DNA of 64,000 bases from assembly GCF_021502725.1 (NCBI RefSeq), contig NZ_JAKFFS010000003.1, positions 711,726 to 775,725 on the forward strand, written 5' to 3'. A program made the translations under genes and the position numbers. Source of the DNA: Dyadobacter sp. CY345 (lineage in GTDB: Bacteria > Bacteroidota > Bacteroidia > Cytophagales > Spirosomataceae). Shown piece after piece: positions 54,188-61,288 of this stretch. Within the stretch, counting starts at the first letter, position 1, and each line of letters starts with the position of its first letter. The notes under the pieces were generated by a model. That model was given only the letters and a program-made list of their open reading frames with translations, made no database searches and had not been told where the DNA came from.

Positions 54188-54637
54188 CTATAATTCTCTG
54201 CATTCATTTTCCAGGATTCCTGAAATTAGTAGCGGTGGTTTTCCCCATTTTTGAATTGTAGTATCCAAAAGTAACGGATACTGCGAGCTGAAACCGCCGT
54301 ATTGATTGACTGATATTGCCGAAACGATCGTAGTGATTTTGGTATGCCGGATCATGTAAGAGCACATGATACAGGGTTCATGGGTTGTATATAAGATGCA
54401 ATCGGACAAATTCTGGCTTTTCAAATATTGGGATGCCATTCTGATCGCTTCGATTTCTGCATGAAAAGTAATGTCCAGATTTGCTTTTCCAGCTTCAATG
54501 CCTTCTCCGATAATTTCGCCATTTCGGACAATGACAGAACCAACCGGACTTTCGCCGTTACTTTTTGCAATGTTTGCAAGCTCTATGCAGCGGCGCATAA
54601 AATGTTCATGTTTAGACGAGTCATCAGGCTGGTTCAT
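54188..54637 (-). CDS. Nucleoside/cytidine deaminase-family protein
   Basis: A 149-residue zinc deaminase from the ATG at 54637. The zinc and catalytic residues are in HAEIEAI (His59, Glu61) and PCIMC (Cys89, Cys92). The plan is that of tRNA adenosine deaminase or guanine deaminase-type enzymes; the true substrate cannot be set. The start is 4 bp after the stop of the M23 peptidase gene, so the two are cotranscribed. A longer TTG start at 54679 would overlap that gene and is unlikely. Confidence 0.88.
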   Translation of the reverse strand: MNQPDDSSKHEHFMRRCIELANIAKSNGESPVGSVIVRNGEIIGEGIEAGKANLDITFHAEIEAIRMASQYLKSQNLSDCILYTTHEPCIMCSYMIRHTKITTIVSAISVNQYGGFSSQYPLLLDTTIQKWGKPPLLISGILENECREL

Positions 54638-54641
54638 AATC

Positions 54642-55805
54642 CTATTTTTTAGAAAGCTTTTTATCCGTTTCGAATCCAACGGTCGGGATATATCCTTTCG
54701 TTCCGTCGGTTAATTCTACGCGATATCCTTTTGCCAATTCTCCCAAAATTCGAATTGTCTCATTTTTAGAAAGAACACGTATTTTTTCAGCATTAGAAAA
54801 TGTCGGTGAAATATAAAGATTAGCTTTTGATTTGATTTTCACGGTGTCGCCAAGCCATTTTGAAGTTACGGGCAAACCAGGTAATTTTTCCTTCTTGTCA
54901 CTTATAAATGGAAACGGATCCACAGCGCCCGAACCTCGTGCGTATATACCGAAATGTAAATGCGGTGTGGTCGTAATTGCGTTTCCGGTGTTTCCTACCA
55001 AACCCAATGTATCCCCACGGACAACGCGTTGGCCGACGGATACCATCTGACTATCCAGATGAGCGTAGTATAAGGAATATGGACTTTCGTTTGCCGAGAG
55101 AAAAACTATTTTTCCGCCCAGATTATTTGTGCCCGTCTGCGTAATAAAGCCATTGTCAGAAGCGACTACCGGCGTACCCCGCGGCGCTTTGATATCAACG
55201 CCTTCGTGAGAACGAACTCCACCGTCACGTTGAGCTCCCCAGAAACTGATCAGATTTTGCATGCCGTAACTGGCAATTGGAAAAGTCAGTGTGGGTAATG
55301 TCGTTAAAGCCAGCGAAACTTTAAGTGTTTCATTCAGGCCGGTTTGTAATCGTAATAATAACGTATCGCCATCATGGTCGGAGATTGTGATGGTATTTTC
55401 ATTCGATTTTAAATATTCGATCCGCTGCGGCTTTCCATTGGTTTTGATACGATATAGTTCCAAAAACAATTGTGATGAGGAATCTTCATCATTTTTGGAA
55501 GGTGTTATAACCAGTTTCCTACCTTCCGGAATCTTCAAACGTATCGATTGGGCCGGTGTTGAATCGCCGAGAAAAAATCTTTCCTGGTACGGAGCGAACG
55601 AAAAAAGTGTATCCGTCAAAACTTGCTTACTAACCCGAAACCAGGTTTGTCCTGCTACCGTTTTTTCCTGTTTTGCTTTATATAATTCCTGCTCATAATG
55701 TTCCTGGGGTGTTACAGGAAACCAATGAGAAACGGGAACCGGCTTGCAGGAAGATATATAAAGGATAATTAAAATGCTTGCCAAGCACCTGAATAATAGT
55801 TTCAT
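54642..55805 (-). CDS. M23 peptidase-family lipoprotein with C-terminal SH3-like domain
   Basis: A 387-residue protein from the ATG at 55805, where the signal peptide ends in lipobox YISSC (Cys20). An upstream ATG at 55850 would lengthen the n-region by 15 residues. Residues about 190-300 are the LytM/M23 domain with HEGVD and HLHFGI zinc ligands and YYAHLD. The final 60 residues form an SH3-like domain (KANLYISPTFSNAEKIRVL). It probably cuts or anchors to peptidoglycan cross-links. The N-terminal domain (residues 30-180) is beta-rich and unassigned. The HxxxD and HxH residues appear intact, so activity is plausible. Confidence 0.88.
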   Translation of the reverse strand: MKLLFRCLASILIILYISSCKPVPVSHWFPVTPQEHYEQELYKAKQEKTVAGQTWFRVSKQVLTDTLFSFAPYQERFFLGDSTPAQSIRLKIPEGRKLVITPSKNDEDSSSQLFLELYRIKTNGKPQRIEYLKSNENTITISDHDGDTLLLRLQTGLNETLKVSLALTTLPTLTFPIASYGMQNLISFWGAQRDGGVRSHEGVDIKAPRGTPVVASDNGFITQTGTNNLGGKIVFLSANESPYSLYYAHLDSQMVSVGQRVVRGDTLGLVGNTGNAITTTPHLHFGIYARGSGAVDPFPFISDKKEKLPGLPVTSKWLGDTVKIKSKANLYISPTFSNAEKIRVLSKNETIRILGELAKGYRVELTDGTKGYIPTVGFETDKKLSKK

Positions 55806-55902
55806 AACCTGATTTATTGTTATCATAATCAGGTAACTTAACAAATTCATGCCATGGCTGGCATTAAGAGTGAAGTACTCGTCGGAAATAAATTACAAAA
55901 TC

Positions 55903-56400
55903 TCAGTCGATCCGGGAATAAACAGTTTCGGTAGCTTTGTCTTCTTCGCCTGAAGGAGAAATATTGTAAGCTGTAATGATCAGCTTATCCTTATCGACCA
56001 ACTCAACTACAGTTCGCCACCCCCAAGGTTCTGGAATGTCTGTTCCGCCATAACTTCCCAGAACCGAAAAACCATTTTCAGTGATGCTTCCATGCGATAA
56101 CATAATGCCCGTTCCCATGTGGAAGCTGTCGATCCACGAGGATTGAATTTGGTTATTAGCAATATCAAAACCAAATGTTGCGATCCCTTCAAAAGGTTTG
56201 TTATCCAGACTTCCCCAATATTCATGCACGATAAAACGTCCGTCTAATATTGGACGGATGCTGCCTTTCATAGGAGATTCGTCTGCTACAATACCCGGCT
56301 CGAACCAGGTTTTCGTTGTTCCTTCCCAGTTGCCGATGAATGCCATAAGTTGTTGGTGAACACCAGATTCCAGCGAAATTTCAAATTTACTTTTGCTCAT
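55903..56400 (-). CDS. DUF1579-family protein
   Basis: A 165-residue soluble protein with a beta-barrel plan: FIGNWEGTTKTWFEPG, MKGSIRPILDGRFIVHEYWG, GIATFGFD and SSWIDSFHMGTGIML. These match DUF1579, a lipocalin-like family of unknown function. Its ATG overlaps the stop of the upstream gene by 4 bp, so the two are translationally coupled. The pair is divergent from a GlxA-type regulator. Confidence 0.85.
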   Translation of the reverse strand: MSKSKFEISLESGVHQQLMAFIGNWEGTTKTWFEPGIVADESPMKGSIRPILDGRFIVHEYWGSLDNKPFEGIATFGFDIANNQIQSSWIDSFHMGTGIMLSHGSITENGFSVLGSYGGTDIPEPWGWRTVVELVDKDKLIITAYNISPSGEEDKATETVYSRID

Positions 56401-56882
56401 ATTTTTTCGTTTTCAGCATTGTCAATATTACCTGTTTTCATTCTGCCTTTTTCTGACAATGCATGAACCGAAGATCTTGTCATTGTTTTGATAAAATCAA
56501 CTTTTATGAACCGCAATGCACTCCAGTCTTCATCAATCGCAACCATTCTGACGGGTTCGAGGTCATAGTTTCCCATAATCGTCCAGCCGGTATCACGATT
56601 AAAATCACATTTATATTTTTTTGATGTACCTTTTGGATAACACATCCACAACAAGGCGTCGCCTTTCAAAAGAGGGGCTATTAAAGGAATTACTGCATCA
56701 ATCTCACTTTGTTTTGTGACAAAAATGAGGATGAACTCAATAACGCTTAAATCTTTCAGAGAAGTAATTACGGTAGCTTCATCTCGGATGCTTTCAAGAT
56801 TGATCTTAAAAGACTCTGGTGCATTTAACACAATTACATCTTTTTGGTTTTTCAGGTTTAGTTTCTTAAAAACAGCATCCAT
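56397..56882 (-). CDS. DUF3052-like protein
   Basis: A 161-residue protein. DVIVLNAPESF, VIEFILIFVTKQSEID, LLKGDALLWMCYPKGTSKKY and VRMVAIDEDWSALRFIKVDF follow the DUF3052 layout. The function of the family is unknown. The C-terminal tail (SSVHALSEKGRMKTGN) is polar. It is the first gene of a two-gene unit with the DUF1579 gene, divergent from the regulator at 57106 across 223 bp, which may be the control region for both. Confidence 0.7.
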   Translation of the reverse strand: MDAVFKKLNLKNQKDVIVLNAPESFKINLESIRDEATVITSLKDLSVIEFILIFVTKQSEIDAVIPLIAPLLKGDALLWMCYPKGTSKKYKCDFNRDTGWTIMGNYDLEPVRMVAIDEDWSALRFIKVDFIKTMTRSSVHALSEKGRMKTGNIDNAENEKI

Positions 56883-57105
56883 ATATCGTTGTTAGTTAAA
56901 TGATATTCTTTAATTGTCATCTTCTTTCAAAATAGTCAATTCGGCGACAGAATCGGATATTTATTTATATTCATGGTATTAAGTTATTATGTTACAGGAC
57001 AAATTTAAGTATATTGAGAAGTTTTAATACTGGTAGAAAATGTAAAGCTTACGGGGTATTTAGGACAAAAATTTATAAATTAGTCATGACTTTTAACATA
57101 ACAGT

Positions 57106-58104
57106 ATGGTACAACTAGCCCTTTTGGTTACCAACCGGCATCGCTTATTGAGTGTAGCCGCCATTTTAGATGTTTTTGAATCGGTAAACAGTTTTTATAA
57201 ATCACACAACGAAGCGCCATTTTTTGACATTAAATTATTTGGACTTGTACCTGAAACACCAGACACGCTAACCTTTGGAAAATATAAACTAAATCCTATC
57301 TCAACCGGCGAAAAGCAGGACCTAATATTAATTCCCGCCTTTGCCTCAGATGTGACACGGGAAGCCGTGGGCGAAAATCTTGAACTAATTCCCTGGTTGA
57401 AATGGCAATATCAGGAAGGGGCAGAGATCGCCAGTTTTTGTACAGGAGCTTTTTTACTGGCTGCGACCGGACTTTTGGATGGTAAAAGTGCCACAACGCA
57501 TGTGAACGCCACTGCGAATTTTGCAGCAAGTTTTCCGGCAGTCCGGCTATACGGTGACGCAATTGTGACAGCCGAGCAGGGGATTTATACCAGCGGCGGT
57601 GCCACCAGCAGTTTTCATTTAATGCTTCATCTGATTAAATTGTACTGTGGCAGGGAGGTTACTATCCACATTGCCAAGCTTTTTGCGATTGATATGGATC
57701 GGGAACAGCAGGCTTATTTTGGGACTTTTCAACCACCTCAGAATCATGGAGATGTGATCGTGACAATGGCGCAAAAGAGAATTGAAAATGCCTATCAGGA
57801 TGTCAGTACGATCGAGGAAATGATTCAGGATATTCCAGCCAGTCGTAGGAATGTCGTTCGCAGATTCAAACTGGCAACAGGTGTCACACCCATTGAATAT
57901 CTTCAAAAAACAAGAATTGAGGCTGCTAAAAAGTTATTGGAACAAACCGATCAGAGTGTTTTGGAAGTAATGTTAAATTCCGGGTATAATGATCTAAAGG
58001 CTTTTCGGCAGTTATTCAAAAAAAGTGCAGGAATGACACCAAAATCGTATCGCGAAAAGTTTAATGTGGGCAGAATGGAAAGTATTGGTTATGCCGGAAA
58101 GTAG
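57106..58104 (+). CDS. GlxA-family transcriptional regulator (DJ-1/PfpI plus AraC HTH)
   Basis: A 332-residue regulator. Residues 1-195 form a DJ-1/PfpI-like domain: MVQLALLVTNRHR, IPAFASDVT, and the nucleophile-elbow segment ASFCTGAFLLAATGLLDGK, where the Cys is present. Residues about 225-320 form two AraC helix-turn-helix motifs (SRRNVVRRFKLATGVTPIEYLQ and SVLEVMLNSGYNDLKAFRQLFKK) and end in GMTPKSYREKF. This layout marks GlxA-type regulators of the FtrA/GlxA group. The divergent two-gene unit is a likely target. The ligand is unknown. Confidence 0.9.
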   Translation: MVQLALLVTNRHRLLSVAAILDVFESVNSFYKSHNEAPFFDIKLFGLVPETPDTLTFGKYKLNPISTGEKQDLILIPAFASDVTREAVGENLELIPWLKWQYQEGAEIASFCTGAFLLAATGLLDGKSATTHVNATANFAASFPAVRLYGDAIVTAEQGIYTSGGATSSFHLMLHLIKLYCGREVTIHIAKLFAIDMDREQQAYFGTFQPPQNHGDVIVTMAQKRIENAYQDVSTIEEMIQDIPASRRNVVRRFKLATGVTPIEYLQKTRIEAAKKLLEQTDQSVLEVMLNSGYNDLKAFRQLFKKSAGMTPKSYREKFNVGRMESIGYAGK

Positions 58105-58137
58105 ATAGAGCTGGATCTTTCTTCCCCAATTTCTATT

Positions 58138-58548
58138 TTACTCCTTAATTCCAACCAGACAAACGACCTCATCATCACTTTTATACCATTCAAGACAATA
58201 CCCTTCTTTATCAATTCTTGGGTCTTCAAGTAGTTTCATGAAGGTCTCACCTATGACATGCGTTTGTTTCATCCAGTCCATTATGGTTTCGGTTATATAA
58301 GTGCCTTTTTTTATCGTAAAACTTTCGTAGCCAAATCGTTGTGCTTCACCAGCTTCAAGTTCGGTTGCCGCGACTTTGTAAATAATCACGCCTTTCTCGT
58401 TCGGGCGGGATATGCCATACCAATCCCTGTTTTCACAGTTTGGTAAAGACTCCTGTAAGGCGTCAAAAGCCTCTTTGATGTGGTTAGGGAAAGTGGTAAC
58501 GGTATTGCAGATAATCTCAATATCTTCCTCGAATTCGAACTTCTCCAT
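58138..58548 (-). CDS. Small GyrI/effector-binding-like protein
   Basis: A 136-residue acidic soluble protein that resembles stand-alone effector-binding (GyrI-like) domains in order of features: WYGISRPNEKGVIIYKVAA, GYESFTIKKGTYIT, TIMDWMKQT and CLEWYKSDDEVVCLVGI. The match is by pattern only. It is convergent with the GlxA gene (33 bp gap) and is preceded by a 43-codon ORF that ends 6 bp before its start. What ligand or partner it has is unknown. Confidence 0.6.
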   Translation of the reverse strand: MEKFEFEEDIEIICNTVTTFPNHIKEAFDALQESLPNCENRDWYGISRPNEKGVIIYKVAATELEAGEAQRFGYESFTIKKGTYITETIMDWMKQTHVIGETFMKLLEDPRIDKEGYCLEWYKSDDEVVCLVGIKE

Positions 58549-58554
58549 AAAATT

Positions 58555-58686
58555 TTAGTTTAAGTTTTGGATAATTTTATTTCCTTCCAATGCGTCCATT
58601 CCTCCATTACCATTTCCTATAAACGGGTTGAGCAATGGATATCCTGCTGCCTGTTTTATCAAGTTCATGTCAATACCTTCATTCAT
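58555..58686 (-). CDS. Possible 43-residue small protein
   Basis: An ATG at 58686 opens 43 codons that end 6 bp before the next gene start. The peptide is MNEGIDMNLIKQAAGYPLLN followed by a Gly/Asn-rich part (PFIGNGNGGMDALEGNK) and ends IIQNLN. No signal peptide or membrane helix. The GNGNGG segment suggests a flexible linker or a precursor, but no family is recognised. A stop lies 10 codons upstream in frame. It may be a real small protein, a leader, or a relic. Confidence 0.4.
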   Translation of the reverse strand: MNEGIDMNLIKQAAGYPLLNPFIGNGNGGMDALEGNKIIQNLN

Positions 58687-59199
58687 GATATCGTATATGT
58701 TGATATCGTTTAGAGATTAAAGTACTAAGCATAATGTCAAAGATTTTGATACAAATAACTCAAAAACAAAAGAATTTTCAAGACGGTATTTGGGACAAAG
58801 AAAGGGGGGAATTGAGACTATTAGTTTAATTGTTCTTCTGCATTCCTGAGTTCTATAATTGTTTCGTTTCATAGGATAAGACTAGTAGAAACAACTATGA
58901 CATGTAGGTCGGAAGATATTAGACAGATAGATACATCTCATTTTGACATCATATTGAAAAGTCAATGATTCTCGCTCATCTTTTGGTGTTGATCAAGTGG
59001 TGTAAAGAAACTGTAATTTCAATATAAAATTTTGATAATATCTTTATTTGTAAAATATTAATTGTATATATTTACCTAAATAGTTTATTTATGTATATAA
59101 AGTATTGTGAAGCTTAAAATTTTTTCGATTGATTACATAGAAAGAATTTGGCGCCCCATGATCTTGGTTTAGTAATTATTAATAAACACACACTTAACG

Positions 59200-59229
59200 A
59201 TGAATATGAACTTACACGACTCCTCGTGA
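59200..59229 (+). CDS. Possible 9-residue leader peptide
   Basis: ATG at 59200 opens the frame MNMNLHDSS, closed by a TGA that overlaps the left arm of the terminator-like palindrome at 59227. A peptide whose stop overlaps a terminator stem is the layout of a transcription attenuator. There is no run of a single amino acid to name the control signal, and no clear ribosome-binding site. Confidence 0.25.
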   Translation: MNMNLHDSS

Positions 59230-59248
59230 TGCGGCCGCATCATTTTTT
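59227..59248 (+). terminator. Terminator or attenuator hairpin in the gap before the type IX cargo gene
   Basis: TGATGCGGCCGCATCA, a perfect 16-bp palindrome (6-bp stem with GGCC loop), followed at once by TTTTTTGC. Good intrinsic-terminator form on the plus strand, with no long gene upstream on that strand. Confidence 0.6.
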
Positions 59249-59288
59249 GCACATCATTATCTGCAATTTGAATCTGTATATCGCTTAA

Positions 59289-59408
59289 TCATATGCTGAT
59301 TTAGCTTCACAAGTAGATATTGCTAAGACTAATTGGATACCTATCCAGATATATCCTGCTCCAAAATCGCAAGACGCTGGGGATGGAATTTCTATGTCCA
59401 TGTTTTAA
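59289..59408 (+). pseudogene. Possible coding remnant
   Basis: The frame from 59289 to the TAA at 59406 has no start codon for 36 codons but reads like protein: DIAKTNWIPIQIYPAPKSQD followed by AGDGISMSMF. It may be the C-terminal end of a decayed or frameshifted gene. It could also be chance in AT-rich DNA. No family is recognised. Confidence 0.25.
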
Positions 59409-59525
59409 AAGACCAGCAATGAAAAATAGTCAATCAAATAAAGACTCAGTTAGCCGTAAAATTTCTATGCACACTTGGGTTTAGAAAAATTCAAACCTTA
59501 TTCTCCAAAATTTAAAATCAGAGTT

Positions 59526-60572
59526 ATGAAATCAAAATTTATCTTCTTTCTGTTTTTTCTTGTTATTTGTTCAGTAATTAAATCATATGGACAAGCTGAC
59601 CCTGGTTCTGCCGGGATGACATTTAGTAAATCCATCGTTCAGGTTGGCGAAGCTGTAACGCTTCAGGTTCAGATCGGCAATTATTCTGGCGGACTTTCTA
59701 TGGGAAAAGCGTTATCTCCATATGACGCAACTTTCACGGTGACAATCCCTTCCATTTTAAAAGTAAATGGACCACTTAACTTTTCAAATCTTCCGTTTCC
59801 TGTAAGTGTGGCGAGCCAGCTACCGAATTCGGTGGGAGCTACGGTAATTCTTTTAATTGTCCCAAATGGAATTCCCAAGGGTGCTAATGGTTATGTTTCT
59901 ATTCCATTAATCGGATTAAAAGATGACGTAAACATTGTGTATGCAACGGTTAAAACGGATTCAAATCTTGGTATTCCTTCTTCGGGTAACGTAACTCCGT
60001 CTAACGATCTTCAATCAGCGCCAGTTACAATTTGTATGCCTCTCCCGGTGAAGCTAATTTCTTTCGAAGTACAGAAGGAGAGCGAACTGGCAAATCTAAA
60101 CTGGTCAACTTCCGAAGAGACAAATAGCGAACGCTTTGAGATTGAGCATAGTTTAAATGGAAAACAATGGAAGGCAATCGGCTCGGTTGCTTCCAGTGGC
60201 GACAGCAAAATAAGAAAGGAGTATAGTTTCGGGCACAACAGTCCATCTGGAGGGGAAAATTATTACAGACTAAAAATGATAGACAGGGATCTTACCTATG
60301 CATATGGGCCTATTCGAAGTACTCGATTTGATAATATAAAACTGGAAATTTATCCGAATCCGGCTGCTGATGTGCTGAACGTCAAGTCAGGTAATTGGGA
60401 TAATATCAGCAATATACAGCTGATCAGTACCAGCGGACTTTCTGTTTACAATTCGGGGAGTAAACCCTTGGATAAAGTTGATGTGAAGAATCTAAGCACA
60501 GGTATTTACTTGATTAAGATTACTACAACTGACGGTGCAACGTCTTTAAGGAAGATTTTGATTTCGAGGTAA
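59526..60572 (+). CDS. Secreted protein with type IX sorting domain
   Basis: A 348-residue protein from the ATG at 59526; the longer frame begins at TTG. The signal peptide ends near KSYGQ. Residues about 25-165 form an adhesin-like beta domain resembling cohesin or DUF11-type units (KSIVQVGEAVTLQVQIGNYS). Residues about 180-265 read FEVQKESELANLNWSTSEETNSERFEIEHS-type fibronectin-like text (in short: NLNWSTSEETNSERFEIE), common in Bacteroidota surface proteins. The C-terminus (LEIYPNPAADVLNVKSG ... LSTGIYLIKI ... KILISR) is the type A sorting domain, which routes the protein through SprA and is then removed. Its role is unknown; likely surface adhesion or matrix. Confidence 0.88.
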   Translation: MKSKFIFFLFFLVICSVIKSYGQADPGSAGMTFSKSIVQVGEAVTLQVQIGNYSGGLSMGKALSPYDATFTVTIPSILKVNGPLNFSNLPFPVSVASQLPNSVGATVILLIVPNGIPKGANGYVSIPLIGLKDDVNIVYATVKTDSNLGIPSSGNVTPSNDLQSAPVTICMPLPVKLISFEVQKESELANLNWSTSEETNSERFEIEHSLNGKQWKAIGSVASSGDSKIRKEYSFGHNSPSGGENYYRLKMIDRDLTYAYGPIRSTRFDNIKLEIYPNPAADVLNVKSGNWDNISNIQLISTSGLSVYNSGSKPLDKVDVKNLSTGIYLIKITTTDGATSLRKILISR

Positions 60573-60585
60573 TAAATAAATAAAT

Positions 60586-60637
60586 AAATCAGATAAAAAC
60601 TGAACCGCCGGGAAGCGGTTCAGTTTTTATCTGATTT
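60586..60637. terminator. Bidirectional terminator with a 23-bp perfect stem
   Basis: Arms 60586-60608 and 60615-60637 are perfectly complementary around the 6-nt loop CGGGAA. It lies between the type IX cargo gene and the yceI-like gene, which converge, and its right arm overlaps the yceI stop codon (60636-60638). AT-rich sequence on each flank gives a U-run-like exit both ways. Confidence 0.85.
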
Positions 60638-61169
60638 ATGCTTGTTTCGCAAGCTGGATATTTGCTATAAGCTTGATTTTTTCGCCCAAGGCAAGTCCAC
60701 CAGTTTCCGTTAAAGAATTGAAAGTAACTCCAAATTCTTTTCTGTCGATGGTTCCGGTCACTTCGAATCCAACTTTGATGTTGCCATAGTTGTCTTTTTC
60801 TGTTCCGCCATATTCTGCTTCAAACTCTACTTCTTTGGTTATCCCTTTGATCGTCAGGTTTCCAAGGAGGTTGTAAACATCTCCCTTGGCTTTTTTAAAT
60901 GATGTTGAAACAAATTTGAATTGTGGATGTTCATCCGTTTCAAAAAAGTCTGCTGCTCTTAAATGTTCATCGCGTCCAGGCTGACCTGTGTCTACACTAT
61001 TGGCATCAACTGAAAATTCAATTTTCGCATTTTCAAATTGATCATTTTCTGTTGTCGCGTGGCCGCTGAAAGATTTGAAAGAACCCGTAACTGTTGAAAT
61101 AACAAGATGTTTTACCTTGAAAAGTACTTCTGAATGCAGGTTGTCTACATTCCATGTTGTTTGAGACAT
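60636..61169 (-). CDS. YceI-family protein, cytosolic form
   Basis: A 177-residue lipocalin-like protein of the YceI family: TWNVDNLHSEVLFKVKHLVISTVTG, FENAKIEFSVDANSVDTG, RDEHLRAADFFETDEHPQFKF and GNLTIKGITKEVEFEAEY in order. The family binds polyisoprenoid or amphiphilic ligands. Most are periplasmic, but this one starts MSQTTWNVDN with no signal peptide, so it should stay in the cytoplasm. A terminator overlaps its stop. Confidence 0.92.
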   Translation of the reverse strand: MSQTTWNVDNLHSEVLFKVKHLVISTVTGSFKSFSGHATTENDQFENAKIEFSVDANSVDTGQPGRDEHLRAADFFETDEHPQFKFVSTSFKKAKGDVYNLLGNLTIKGITKEVEFEAEYGGTEKDNYGNIKVGFEVTGTIDRKEFGVTFNSLTETGGLALGEKIKLIANIQLAKQA

Positions 61170-61288
61170 ACTAATAAGTTATAATATTGGAATTTTGTAT
61201 CGAGCCCAAAGTTATGGGTATAAGACATCGCATTTCCGGCACTATCCAAAAGCATAGTGCTAAATATTATATCAGTTACAAATTATCT

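Larger units (their letters stand above)
58687..59525. other. 840-bp AT-rich intergenic region
   Basis: Between the small ORF and the type IX cargo gene. Very AT-rich. It contains a 9-codon ORF with terminator (59200-59248) and a possible coding remnant (59289-59408), listed separately. No other convincing ORF or RNA was seen; the stretch at 58990-59110 is a plausible promoter region (several TATATTTA-like boxes), but nothing decisive. Confidence 0.55.
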
